Assembly: GCA_900318075.1 (NCBI GenBank)
Contig: ONJI01000013.1
Span: 1 to 47,816 of the forward strand
DNA: 47,816 nt
Source of the DNA: an uncultured Bacillota bacterium
GTDB lineage: Bacteria; Bacillota_I; Bacilli_A; RF39; UBA660
Reading direction: 5' to 3'
Position 1 is the first letter of the stretch; each line of letters begins with the position of its first letter. The translations under genes and the position numbers were made by a program. The notes beneath the pieces are model-generated. The model ran no database searches. It saw nothing but the letters and a program-made list of their open reading frames with translations, and was not told where the DNA came from. Positions 24,201 to 32,089 of the stretch are shown here, piece by piece.

Positions 24201-24265
24201 AAAGATTTGATATCTAAAAATTCCCTTTTTAAAATTTCTTTAATATTTAATATTTTTTTCTTCAT
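21212..24265 (-). CDS. ponA: Class A penicillin-binding protein 1A with N-terminal membrane extension
   Basis: The 1017-aa bifunctional enzyme polymerises glycan strands and cross-links peptides outside the membrane. The GT51 domain has EDSRFFEHNGFDLPRFLKAS (~202), GGASTLTMQ (~228) and the KRKFTDIYIAMFQIE block (~255). The transpeptidase has STAK (~482), SRN (~537) and KTGT (~669). The C-terminus (~770-1015) holds a fibronectin-III-like domain and an Ig-like domain. An unusual N-terminal ~100 residues contain two hydrophobic segments before a basic, Ser-rich linker and the usual anchor (~128-152). It overlaps recU by 4 nt, as the pair does in Bacillus. Confidence 0.95.
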   Translation of the reverse strand: MKKKILNIKEILKREFLDIKSFLTKDRFRLIILGLSIIIFVIVTIIFNIFAGLVIFILINLIWLVPYIKWRQKLESRNKIRHARTSRKSKKINDLDDVISENEEINESSDDMPKKRKSKKKSLGKKILLGILIFFLLCIILMALFCLYIGLTADKFDPDKLYSKEASTLLDSNGEMFAKLGTEMRQKISYDDMSEELINAIIATEDSRFFEHNGFDLPRFLKASFGQALGQNAGGASTLTMQVSKNQYTSNVAHGFEGIKRKFTDIYIAMFQIEKNYSKEEILEFYANSYYLGSGAYGVEQASQTYFNKNAKDLNVSEAAMIAGLFQSPVSLDPNLNSEKTEVRRKLVLSLMKRHGYITNSEYEIAKKMTVDKIVIKGQKSTTSNSKYQGFIDTVAREVEEKTGYNPYSYSMKIYTTMDREKQDKITNIMTGDSYSWENDKVEAGIIALDTKTGAIVAIGGGRNKEGAMSRNNATQIKRQIGSTAKPMFDYAPAIEFNNWNPSQLILDEKYTYSNGTEINNWDGRYKGMMTIRQALVESRNIPALKAFQNVKNEDVKNFVESIGLSPEVDENSGKLHEAHAIGGYTGESPMTVAGAYETFANGGFYVEPYSFTKIVFDKDGKTYENNIEKTKVMSPETAYMVTSMLIDTGKNALGKYNNINGAEFGAKTGTTNFDKKTKAARRLPDNAVNDLWVAGISPDYTIAVWYGYESNNDGYNKFGSSQNSRLFQAVAKNFFKAGSNFSKPNDVVEVTVERNCGEALLPSANTPGDAKTVELFKASNKPTEVSARFNTLSNVTGLKASVSGNSATLSWNAIGTPEGLNEEYWKGHINKAYSLGRDQSSFLNYIMNYNRGVLGTVMYDIYVKSGDSLTLLTSTEATSATVKLPNISSPKIVVKATYSIFKGAASSGTEVTVDYKGISASDVKISPNSYSITQETGKNFNHDPKSKVKVTANGDDITSEATITRSSIINKATNEKAEINDVSNKPGTYIVTYDVKYADISVGKVEVTVNTTEAKE

Positions 24266-24822
24266 AAACTACCTCCAAAATATAACTTATCGAGTATGGA
24301 AATATAGTCAACCCTTGGATTATACCTGTCTTTAATTATATAACCCTTGTCCATAAAATATGAAAGGGGTATCGACTTACGATCACTGCTATTCATGAAA
24401 TCTTCCAAAACTTCATAAGAAAGAAAAAAAGTTTTATTGATTGTAGTAAACCTAACAATTAAAAAACCAATTCCACCATGATTACATATACGCTTTAAAT
24501 GTTCAATTTGATGAGCGTGAATATTGTTTAAAGGAAAAGACGTAGATGATTTTGTTTCTTTTGCTTCAAAATCAATATATTTTCCTTTATATATTCCATT
24601 ATAATCAGTGGTTGAAGGCGTTCTAAAATAGCCTTCTTTAATAACGGCCTCAACCCTAGATGGATAGTTAACCTTAGATATTGTAATTGGAGTTGGTTTT
24701 TTATATATAACCGCTATATCATTAACTAGATAAAACTCATTAGTCGCACTTAAATCTGCTTCTAATGTCATTCCACGGTTTGCATAACTATTAAATTTTT
24801 TTGCCCCTAATGTTTTTATCAT
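24262..24822 (-). CDS. recU: Holliday-junction resolvase RecU
   Basis: The 186-aa nuclease has NRGMTLEADLSATNEFYL (~15-32) and the catalytic core GIYKGKYIDFEAKETKSSTSF (split; D, E-x-K of the PD-(D/E)XK fold, ~78-98), then NNIHAHQIEHLKRICNHGGIGF (~100). RecU resolves Holliday junctions in recombination and segregation. It is upstream of and overlaps ponA, the conserved recU-ponA pair of Firmicutes. GGTGG lies a few bases before the ATG at 24822. Confidence 0.95.
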   Translation of the reverse strand: MIKTLGAKKFNSYANRGMTLEADLSATNEFYLVNDIAVIYKKPTPITISKVNYPSRVEAVIKEGYFRTPSTTDYNGIYKGKYIDFEAKETKSSTSFPLNNIHAHQIEHLKRICNHGGIGFLIVRFTTINKTFFLSYEVLEDFMNSSDRKSIPLSYFMDKGYIIKDRYNPRVDYISILDKLYFGGSL

Positions 24823-24964
24823 ATTTAATCGCCACCATAATTATACTATAAATAAAACAAATTTTAAAGTTTATTTTAAAAAACCACTAAATATATCTAA
24901 AATTGTCGAAACCGGTGAAATTAAAGAGAAAAGATGCTATTATAAAAATGAAAAGAGGGGTAAA

Positions 24965-25057
24965 ATGGACAGAAATAAAATATATAATATTTTTGAAAAC
25001 ATGATATGTGAGGTTGAATACATAAAAAGGTTAAGCCACCTTGCTAAAAAACAATAA
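24965..25057 (+). CDS. Possible small peptide, 30 aa
   Basis: ATG 24965 begins a 30-codon frame (MDRNKIYNIFENMICEVEYI then KRLSHLAKKQ) preceded by AGAGGGG at 5 nt. It is amphipathic with a basic end. It stands alone between recU (divergent) and the 420-aa gene, whose promoter starts right after its stop. I do not recognise it. The good ribosome site is the only support. Confidence 0.4.
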   Translation: MDRNKIYNIFENMICEVEYIKRLSHLAKKQ

Positions 25058-25060
25058 TTT

Positions 25061-25089
25061 TTGCATATTAAAAATAAAGGTGTTATAAT
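25061..25089 (+). promoter_or_regulatory. Promoter of the 420-aa gene
   Basis: TTGCAT and TATAAT are separated by 17 nt. AAGGAGGGG and the ATG at 25114 follow closely, so the leader is very short. Confidence 0.8.
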
Positions 25090-25113
25090 AAAAAAGAATA
25101 AGGAGGGGATAAT

Positions 25114-26376
25114 ATGAATACATATAGAAAACCTTTAGATTATAATTCGCTTCCAGCCATTATTCAAGAAATGATTGAGGAAAATTCTAAGACGGCTGCA
25201 ATTATTGATGAACTCATTCAAAGCAAAGGAGAAAATGACGCCCTTGCCATATTAATTATTTTAGATGATATGAACATTAGAGGAGTTCAAATCAGCACCC
25301 TATATAAAATGTGTAACCAAAGCATTGACAAAATGTATGAAAAAATAACAAATATTACTAAAGAAGACATCGATGACCTAAATTTTAGTACATTCGCAAT
25401 TTGTAAACACAAAGCTTTATTTGAAGGAACAAAAAAAGACCGTGAACAAATGCCTGATAAATATATCTTTACCGATGAGGAACGCAACACTATGAGAAAT
25501 AAAAAAAGCAAAGATAGAGTTCAAGGTATGCTAGAAGAAAGATCAAATAAATCTAGAGAATATGAAGATTTATATCCAAGTATTACATCCAGTGAAGCTT
25601 TATCCATTATCGATAGACAAGGTTTCATATGTGGTTACAAAAAGAAATATAAAAATAAAGATGGGAAAAACATTATATACCGAGTATTTACTAACGAAAT
25701 CGGCGATATCTTGTATACCCACTCACTTGAAGACCCTGATATTTTCTTATGGGGTGACTCTAAGCTAAATGCCATTAGACAAGTTAACCATCATAAACAG
25801 CAACAAGATTTAAAATGCAATACATATCATAATGTTAAAGGCATTACTGGCTATAATATCGAACTTAGAGAAAAACCTTTTACTACATATAAAAAAGTAC
25901 CAAATATAAATGACAAACCAATAAATGGTATAAAGCCAGAATACTATGGCAGTAATCTCCTTCCAATAATTGAATCAGAAAAAGCCGCCATCTATAAAGA
26001 AGATAACAAAGATTATAAAGACTGCGTTATTGCCAGCATATATAGTCTACTGACATTTAAGGAAACATATTATGATTTAGATGATAATTTAAAAAAAATA
26101 TATAAAACACTATTATCATGTGCTGAAGACAAAGCTTATGACGAAATTATTTATCAATTAAGTACTGATGAGGGAATTGATATAGCTAAAAAACTACAAG
26201 ATGTTCTAGGAATAAAATTAAATAAAGAAAAATTATTAGAAGCAAAAGAACGTTTAAATAAAGATAAACATTTTGAAATTCTAAAGCCAGGATTTTTAAA
26301 GCGCAAAATAGTAGATGAGAAAATGGCCGAGAGAATTACTAAAATAGTACATAATAATAGAATAGAAATAAAATAA
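25114..26376 (+). CDS. Unknown 420-aa cytoplasmic protein
   Basis: I do not recognise this protein. It has no signal peptide or membrane helix. The first ~100 residues are helical (LPAIIQEMIEENSKTAAIID; ENDALAILIILDDMNIRGVQ). A central part (~150-225) is mixed, with FICGYKKKYKNKDGKNIIYRVFTNEIGD split over ~173-200, and the last ~130 are helical with several Cys. It has a consensus promoter, a strong ribosome site (AAGGAGGGG) and a perfect 13-bp terminator, so it is well-expressed and single. The N-terminal MNTYRKPLDYNSLPAIIQEM suggests a short linear start. Function cannot be named. Confidence 0.75.
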   Translation: MNTYRKPLDYNSLPAIIQEMIEENSKTAAIIDELIQSKGENDALAILIILDDMNIRGVQISTLYKMCNQSIDKMYEKITNITKEDIDDLNFSTFAICKHKALFEGTKKDREQMPDKYIFTDEERNTMRNKKSKDRVQGMLEERSNKSREYEDLYPSITSSEALSIIDRQGFICGYKKKYKNKDGKNIIYRVFTNEIGDILYTHSLEDPDIFLWGDSKLNAIRQVNHHKQQQDLKCNTYHNVKGITGYNIELREKPFTTYKKVPNINDKPINGIKPEYYGSNLLPIIESEKAAIYKEDNKDYKDCVIASIYSLLTFKETYYDLDDNLKKIYKTLLSCAEDKAYDEIIYQLSTDEGIDIAKKLQDVLGIKLNKEKLLEAKERLNKDKHFEILKPGFLKRKIVDEKMAERITKIVHNNRIEIK

Positions 26377-26398
26377 GACTTCATTTGAAGTCTTATTT
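26371..26398. terminator. Bidirectional terminator
   Basis: AAATAAGACTTCA and TGAAGTCTTATTT form a perfect 13-bp stem with a 2-nt spacer, with A and T runs at both sides. It separates the convergent 420-aa gene and the downstream carboxypeptidase gene. Confidence 0.9.
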
Positions 26399-27475
26399 TT
26401 CTATGTAATACGCATAATACTCTTCTAAAGTTAAATCCTCATCATATATAATCTTTGCTGTCTCTTCGCCAACATAGCGATAGTGCCAAGGCTCATATTT
26501 ATAACCAGTAATATCTTCTTTACCTTTTGGAAACCTCAAAATAAAGCCATATTTATATGAGTTATCAGCAAGCCACTTGGCTTCCTTAGTATTCGCAAAA
26601 CTAGAATCAACCGTATTTATATCAGTACATAGACCAGTTTGATGTTCAGAATAACCTGGCCTAGCCGAATAAATATCAGCTTTTTTCTTGCCATCTCTTT
26701 TAACATACCTATCATACAAGTTTACTTGATATTCGTAACTCCTATAGGCCGAAGAATTCTTTAAAATAATATTGTCGAGCATAGCCCCATCAACCATTTT
26801 CATAAAAGCGTCAGCCGCATCCTTGCGCATCTTATTATTAGCGCCCTGATTATATTTAGAACTTAAAGTAACTAAGTCATCAGGTTCATAACTATCAGAC
26901 AAATGGTAAAATTTATTAACTAATACTAGGTTATCATCTTTTATATTAGTTTTCTCGGTTTCTGTATAAAACGCATAATCAGCTTTCGCATTTACTATGG
27001 CAATTACTTTTTTAGCCAAATAATCGTGACTATTACCATAATCTAAATAACGAGTTACATTTTTATGAATATAATATTTTTCTTTAACTAAACTCGCAAG
27101 TAACGAAGAAGCTGGATATTTTGTAAGGTCATACCCTGAATTTATAATCGCAATAATATCATCAACATTAGCTTTAGAATTATTATCATAGTATTCTAAA
27201 TACTTTTTGAAGTTTTCTTCCTTATAATCATTTGCTGTTATTAAGTCAACTAAAGATTTATTATATTTTTTTGAAATTAAATTATAATTATTCTTAGAAA
27301 CATTTTTCACTATAGCTTTCACCTCGTTAGAACTATAACCAAGATCAGAAAGTTTATCTTCTATATTAACGTTAGTTTTATTATTAATGAAAAATAAAAC
27401 CACTAAAACAAAACACACAAATATAAACATCAAAATAAAAGGTTTCTTTTTAAGCTTTCTCTTTTTCTTTCTCAT
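26393..27475 (-). CDS. VanY/DdlC-type D-alanyl-D-alanine carboxypeptidase (M15B), copy 1
   Basis: The 360-aa protein has a basic cytoplasmic start, a membrane anchor (FILMFIFVCFVLVVLFFI, ~13-30), a spacer of ~160 residues and an M15B domain. That domain has NSSAYRSYEYQVNLYDRYV (~240), SEHQTGLCTDI (~277, His and Asp zinc ligands) and EPWHYRYVG (~332, base Glu and His ligand). It trims terminal D-Ala from wall peptides outside the membrane. It is the second gene of a two-gene operon, 8 nt after a paralogue. Confidence 0.9.
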   Translation of the reverse strand: MRKKKRKLKKKPFILMFIFVCFVLVVLFFINNKTNVNIEDKLSDLGYSSNEVKAIVKNVSKNNYNLISKKYNKSLVDLITANDYKEENFKKYLEYYDNNSKANVDDIIAIINSGYDLTKYPASSLLASLVKEKYYIHKNVTRYLDYGNSHDYLAKKVIAIVNAKADYAFYTETEKTNIKDDNLVLVNKFYHLSDSYEPDDLVTLSSKYNQGANNKMRKDAADAFMKMVDGAMLDNIILKNSSAYRSYEYQVNLYDRYVKRDGKKKADIYSARPGYSEHQTGLCTDINTVDSSFANTKEAKWLADNSYKYGFILRFPKGKEDITGYKYEPWHYRYVGEETAKIIYDEDLTLEEYYAYYIEK

Positions 27476-27483
27476 ATAAATAC

Positions 27484-28428
27484 CTACTTATCTAAATAAT
27501 ATGCGTAATACTCATCAAAAGTGAGTTTACTATCAAAAACTTTTTTTGCAAGATCCTTGCCAACATAGCGATAGTGCCAAGATTCGTATTTATATCCTGT
27601 TAAATCTTCCTTATCTTTAGGATATCTTAGAATAAATCCATATTTATAACAATTATTTGAAAGCCATTTAAAAGCTTCTGTGCTTTCAAAATTGTTCATT
27701 CCAGCTCCTGGAGTAAAAATATCTAGGGCAAGACCCGTCTGATGTTCAGAAAAATTTGGCCTCGCTGCCACACTATCCGCATAAGCTTTTCCCTTTTTAT
27801 CTTCGTATTCATCATAGATTCTCTTTTGCGTTTCATAAGTTCTATAAGATGAATTTACAATTAAAGTTATATTTTCATCTTTGGCTGCTTTAGACATTTC
27901 TTTAAAAGCATCGTACACATCTTTCCTAATACTATTGTTGGCATAAGCATATAGATTGCTCATTTTGACAATGTCATCAGGTGCGTACTTGTCAGGAAGC
28001 GAATAATGTTTATTAACCAGTATAGAATATCCCTTATCCATATCAGTTACCACAGTATTCGAATAAGCTTCATGATTAGCCTTAGTATTTACAGTAGCTA
28101 CAACGTTTTCAAAATCCACTTGCGTATCTTTATATTTGCTTTTTATATACGAAATATAAATGTCATAATTGCTCCATATAAAATACTTTTGTCTAGTAAG
28201 AGAAATTAGATACTTATCATATTTGTCATTAAGAGCGTAATTAATAATTTTTTTATCGAGTTTTATAAGCTCACCAATTTCTTTTTCATTATAGCCTACC
28301 TTACCGAGCTTATATTCGGTACTTGTATAGTATCTATACAAATTAATAAAAACGATAGCTAAAATTATTGCTAAAATAGTAGATACTAAAATAATAATAG
28401 GACCTTTTTTTAATTTTCTTTTTTTCAT
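27484..28428 (-). CDS. VanY-type D-alanyl-D-alanine carboxypeptidase (M15B), copy 2
   Basis: The 314-aa paralogue of the next gene has a membrane anchor (GPIIILVSTILAIILAIVFI, ~9-28) and the M15B motifs NSSYRTYETQKRIYDEY (~190), SEHQTGLALDIF (~228) and ESWHYRYVG (~285). Catalytic residues are intact. ATG 28428 is chosen because GGTGG lies 7 nt before it; an ATG at 28476 would add a stretch with no membrane logic. The gene leads the operon. The spacer before the catalytic domain is shorter than in copy 1, which may set a different reach into the wall. Confidence 0.9.
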   Translation of the reverse strand: MKKRKLKKGPIIILVSTILAIILAIVFINLYRYYTSTEYKLGKVGYNEKEIGELIKLDKKIINYALNDKYDKYLISLTRQKYFIWSNYDIYISYIKSKYKDTQVDFENVVATVNTKANHEAYSNTVVTDMDKGYSILVNKHYSLPDKYAPDDIVKMSNLYAYANNSIRKDVYDAFKEMSKAAKDENITLIVNSSYRTYETQKRIYDEYEDKKGKAYADSVAARPNFSEHQTGLALDIFTPGAGMNNFESTEAFKWLSNNCYKYGFILRYPKDKEDLTGYKYESWHYRYVGKDLAKKVFDSKLTFDEYYAYYLDK

Positions 28429-28526
28429 ATGTTCCACCACCATCATTATATCACAAAAGACTTTACACATTGTCAAATAATGAAAGTCTTTGAAGAAAGA
28501 TACTTTTAAGTATTAAAGATAAATAG

Positions 28527-28548
28527 TTAAACAAACTGTAGTTTAACA
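28527..28548. repeat. Inverted repeat between vanY and ruvX
   Basis: GTTAAAC and GTTTAAC flank an 8-nt centre in the region shared by divergent genes. It may be a regulator site; it lacks a T-run. The ruvX -10 box TATAAT lies at 28673-28678 with only a weak -35. Confidence 0.4.
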
Positions 28549-28706
28549 AAAAAACATTTAAAAAAATAAATTTTACAAAAAGTCTAAAAAAGTAAGTTTT
28601 TGTAAAAAATTACTTTTCAAAAACAAATAATTAAAATTTTAAATAAAACTATACAAAATTCAAAATAAATGATATAATTTAGTTGTAAGTAATAGAGGGT
28701 GGTTAA

Positions 28707-29144
28707 GTGAAGTACTTGGGGTTAGATTTAGGCACACGTTCACTTGGTATATCTATTTCTGATTTGACCAAGACCGTTGCGACTACCTACGGCACGGTTC
28801 ATTTCGATGAAAAAGCTTACGATAAGGCCATTGAAGAACTTGCTACTATTATGGAAAAAGAGCCTATCGAAAAATTTGTTTTAGGCTATCCTAAAAACAT
28901 GAACGGTTCGGTAGGACCCAGAGCTTTGGAAACTTTGAAGTTCAAAGAAATGCTTGAAGAACGCTTTCACATTGAAGTTGAACTTCAGGATGAAAGGTTA
29001 TCGACTAAAGAAGCCTCAGGGTACATGATAAAGGCAGACATGTCTAGAAAAAAAAGAAAACAAAAAATAGACAGTTTAGCTGCCAACATTATTTTACAAA
29101 CATATTTGGATAAAAGAAAGGGTGGAGAATATGGAACAAGATAA
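28707..29144 (+). CDS. ruvX: RuvX/YqgF-type putative pre-16S rRNA nuclease
   Basis: The 145-aa protein has the RNase-H-like fold: GLDLGTRSLGISISD (~4-18, catalytic Asp), IEKFVLGYPKNMNGSVGPRA (~53-72) and VELQDERLSTKEA (~97-109). In E. coli YqgF takes part in 16S rRNA 5' maturation. It starts with GTG 28707 after AGGGTGG. It opens the Bacillus-like order ruvX-yrzB-mltG-trmR and overlaps yrzB by 14 nt. Confidence 0.92.
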   Translation: MKYLGLDLGTRSLGISISDLTKTVATTYGTVHFDEKAYDKAIEELATIMEKEPIEKFVLGYPKNMNGSVGPRALETLKFKEMLEERFHIEVELQDERLSTKEASGYMIKADMSRKKRKQKIDSLAANIILQTYLDKRKGGEYGTR

Positions 29145-29457
29145 CATTGTAAAATTTAAAGCTATTGATGATGAAGGAAGACAATTGGATTGTGAAGCAC
29201 TATTTTTATTTGAATCACCAGAGACAAAAAAACACTATATTGTCTATACAGATCATTCTATTGATGATGAAGGAAATACAAAAGTATATGCATCAATTTA
29301 TGATCCAAAAGATTTAAAACAAGATGAAAATAATGAGTTTGCCGCATTACCATTAAAACCAATTGAAACAGATAAAGAATGGAAAATAATTGAAACAATT
29401 TTAAATGAAATGCAAGCCCAAATGGAATCAGCTAGTAGTCCTGCTGAGAATGCTTAA
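29131..29457 (+). CDS. yrzB: DUF1292 protein, YrzB family
   Basis: The 108-aa acidic protein matches DUF1292: DDEGRQLDCEALFLFESPETKKHYIVYTDHS (split over ~10-40), KVYASIYDPKD (~50) and a WKIIETILNEM end. Function is unknown in all organisms. ATG 29131 is chosen because GGTGG precedes it; an earlier GTG at 29122 is part of that site. It lies between ruvX and mltG as in Bacillus. Confidence 0.88.
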   Translation: MEQDNIVKFKAIDDEGRQLDCEALFLFESPETKKHYIVYTDHSIDDEGNTKVYASIYDPKDLKQDENNEFAALPLKPIETDKEWKIIETILNEMQAQMESASSPAENA

Positions 29458-29476
29458 TTTAGAGTAGGTCTTTACT

Positions 29477-30562
29477 TTGAAAAAAACAGTTCGTAAGTTT
29501 TCTTGGAGTAAATTCTTACTCTTTTTGCTATTTTTAGTTTTATTTATGATGCTAATTATAGTAGGTGTATTCATATTTGAAACAAGCGGAGTCAGTTCAG
29601 ATAAATCGCCAAAGATTTTAACTATTGAAAAAGGCGAAAACTATTATAAGATTGCCGACAAATTAAAATCAAAAAAACTGATAAAATCGGTGACATTTTA
29701 TAAAATATACCTAAAATTAACCTCACCAAAATCCTTAGCTGCCGGTGACTATGAATTAAATGAAACGATGAGTGTTCAAGAAATAGTAAAAACTTTAAGC
29801 AATAAGAATAATCAAAAAATTACCACAATAAAAATAACATTTAGAGAAGGACTAAACATTAGACAAATGGCAAAAATTGTCGAAGAAAAAACAGATATAT
29901 CATCTGATGAATTTATAAGTAAAATTCAAAACAAAGAATATATTAAATCTATTCAAAACGATTATTGGTTTTTAACTGACAGTATCTATAATGATCAAAT
30001 ATACTACCCCTTAGAGGGTTATCTATTTCCGGATACATATAATTTTGATAAAAAAACTTTAGATACTGAAAACATCATCAAGAAAATGCTTCAAAATACT
30101 GATTCTAAATTAAAATCATACAAGGAACAAATAGAGCAAAATAGCTATAATATTCACCAAATTTTAACTTTGGCCTCATTAATCGAACAGGAAGCCGTAA
30201 CTGCGGAAGATAGAGCCTTAGTGTCAGGAGTCTTCTATAATAGATTAAAGATTGGAATGGCATTAGGCAGCGACGTTACAACATATTATGCTTCAAAAAA
30301 AGAACTTTCAGAGTCTTTGACTAAACAAGAACTTAACGCCTGCAACGGTTACAATACTAGATGCGTAACCATGAAAGGCCTTCCGGTAGGACCTATATCA
30401 AATCCCGGTTTAACCTCTATAAAGGCTGCTTTAAATCCTACTAAAAGCGATTACTATTACTTTGTAGCTGACGCCAATAGAAAAGTGTACTTTACTAAAA
30501 ACATAAACGAACATAATCAGACAATAGCTAAGCTAAAAAAGGAAGGCAAATGGGCAGCTTAG
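29477..30562 (+). CDS. mltG: Endolytic peptidoglycan transglycosylase MltG
   Basis: The 361-aa protein has a basic N-terminus, one membrane helix (FLLFLLFLVLFMMLIIVGVFIF, ~13-34), a LysM-like part and a YceG catalytic domain with IEQEAVTAEDRALVSGVFYNRL (Glu ~237) and NTRCVTMKGLPVGPISNPG (~293). MltG cuts nascent glycan chains near the membrane and so sets their length, working with PonA-type synthases. It starts at TTG 29477 behind a weak ribosome site. It overlaps trmR by 13 nt. Confidence 0.93.
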   Translation: MKKTVRKFSWSKFLLFLLFLVLFMMLIIVGVFIFETSGVSSDKSPKILTIEKGENYYKIADKLKSKKLIKSVTFYKIYLKLTSPKSLAAGDYELNETMSVQEIVKTLSNKNNQKITTIKITFREGLNIRQMAKIVEEKTDISSDEFISKIQNKEYIKSIQNDYWFLTDSIYNDQIYYPLEGYLFPDTYNFDKKTLDTENIIKKMLQNTDSKLKSYKEQIEQNSYNIHQILTLASLIEQEAVTAEDRALVSGVFYNRLKIGMALGSDVTTYYASKKELSESLTKQELNACNGYNTRCVTMKGLPVGPISNPGLTSIKAALNPTKSDYYYFVADANRKVYFTKNINEHNQTIAKLKKEGKWAA

Positions 30563-31146
30563 AAAAAATAGAAGAGTATGCTAGACAAAATAAGGTTCCT
30601 ATCATGCAAAAAGATGGCATCAAATTTTTAGAAAATTATATAAAACAAAACAATGTAAAAAACATATTGGAGATAGGATCAGCTATTGGCTATTCAGCTA
30701 TAAAGATGGCCTTAGTAGATGATAAAATAAAGGTTACAACTATTGAAAGAGATGAAAATAGATATAATGAAGCTGTTAAAAATATCGATGATTTTAATTT
30801 AAATGATAGAATTAGTATTATTTTAGCTGATGCTTTAGACATAACCGTAGCCGGAAGATATGATTTAATATTTATTGACGCTGCCAAAGCTCAAAGTATA
30901 AAATTTTTTGAAAAATATAAATCAAATTTAACTGATGATGGGGCAATAATAACTGACAACTTAAATTTTCACGGACTTACTGAAAATGTAGACACTATAA
31001 AAAGTAAAAATTTAAAAGCTCTTGTTAGAAAAATAAATAATTATAAAGATTTTCTAAAAGAAAATGAAGAATTTACAAGTTTATTTTATAATAATGGTGA
31101 TGGAATATCAGTAAGCAAAAAAAATATAAAAAACAGAAAAATATGA
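30550..31146 (+). CDS. trmR: tRNA 5-hydroxyuridine methyltransferase TrmR
   Basis: The 198-aa class I O-methyltransferase has the SAM motif ILEIGSAIGYSAIKMA (~38-53), VTTIERDENRYNEAVKNI (~62-79), DLIFIDAAKAQ (~105) and AIITDNLNFHG (~135; metal-binding Asp-Asn). In Bacillus YrrM (TrmR) methylates 5-hydroxyuridine at wobble position 34 to 5-methoxyuridine. The enzymes that make the hydroxyuridine (TrhP1/TrhP2) are encoded downstream in this window, which supports the specific name. Confidence 0.85.
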   Translation: MGSLEKIEEYARQNKVPIMQKDGIKFLENYIKQNNVKNILEIGSAIGYSAIKMALVDDKIKVTTIERDENRYNEAVKNIDDFNLNDRISIILADALDITVAGRYDLIFIDAAKAQSIKFFEKYKSNLTDDGAIITDNLNFHGLTENVDTIKSKNLKALVRKINNYKDFLKENEEFTSLFYNNGDGISVSKKNIKNRKI

Positions 31147-31177
31147 TATAATGTATAATAGAAGAGGGGAATAAAAA

Positions 31178-31891
31178 ATGAATATAAATAAAATAAAAGA
31201 AAAAGCCCGCAAAAAGCTAAAAGGTAGTTATAAAGTGGCTATTGCTGCAATATTGATATATGGATTAATAGAATTTGCTTTTTATGGAGTTTCAAAACTT
31301 ATCTATAACGATAATATGTATATCATATTCAGTGTTTTAATAACAGGACTATTCTATGAAGGACTATTGCAAATTTTTATAGAAATATCCAAGGGTAAAA
31401 AAGCTAAAATAAAAGAACTTTTTGATAGAACCGATTTGTTTTGGAAAGCATCAGCGGTTACAATAATAATTACTATGTTTTCATTAATATGTATTGTTTT
31501 AGAAAATATCGCTTCTAAATCATTGCTTACATTCATTGTTAATGAAGCTAATATAAATATAGTATTATCAACTGTGATGATAATATTTGGCCTACTTTTA
31601 TGTACAGCAATTGCTACATTTTATATAATACTAATGGTTTCATTTTCACAAGTATATTACATATTATATGAAAATGAAACTATGCCAGTTCTTGATATCT
31701 TTTCAAAAAGTATGGACTTGATGGAAGAGTATAAAATAGATTACATCATGCTAAATTTGAGCTTTATAGGATGGATGCTTCTTGGAATACCTACATTTGG
31801 TTTAATATATATATGGTTAATTCCATATATGAAAATTTCTATAACTAATTTCTACTATGAAGTTAAAAAACGCGAAAAGAAAAATAGTTAA
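31178..31891 (+). CDS. DUF975 family membrane protein
   Basis: The 237-aa polytopic protein starts with INKIKEKARKKLKGSYKVAI (~2-21) typical of DUF975, followed by about six hydrophobic segments, a basic loop SKGKKAKIKELFDRTD (~70) and a basic C-terminus EVKKREKKNS. Function of the family is unknown. AGAGGGG precedes the ATG and a terminator follows. Nearby Rpn insertion aside, it separates trmR from its partner genes. Confidence 0.75.
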   Translation: MNINKIKEKARKKLKGSYKVAIAAILIYGLIEFAFYGVSKLIYNDNMYIIFSVLITGLFYEGLLQIFIEISKGKKAKIKELFDRTDLFWKASAVTIIITMFSLICIVLENIASKSLLTFIVNEANINIVLSTVMIIFGLLLCTAIATFYIILMVSFSQVYYILYENETMPVLDIFSKSMDLMEEYKIDYIMLNLSFIGWMLLGIPTFGLIYIWLIPYMKISITNFYYEVKKREKKNS

Positions 31892-31893
31892 TT

Positions 31894-31920
31894 ACCTCTA
31901 ACAAATAGAGGTTTTTATTT
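31894..31920 (+). terminator. Terminator of the DUF975 gene
   Basis: ACCTCTA and TAGAGGT form a perfect 7-bp stem with loop ACAAA, followed by TTTTATTTT. Confidence 0.85.
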
Positions 31921-32089
31921 TGGTAAATATATAACATTTGCCAAAAATTAATATAAGATAATCTAATTTTATCAAAAATCATTATATAAAAAAGACAAAT
32001 TACTACCCTTTAAGAAGGTAAAATACCTAAAATGGGCATTTGAAATGGGAAATAAAGTGTGCTATGCTTTGCCTAAAGGAGGAAAATCT

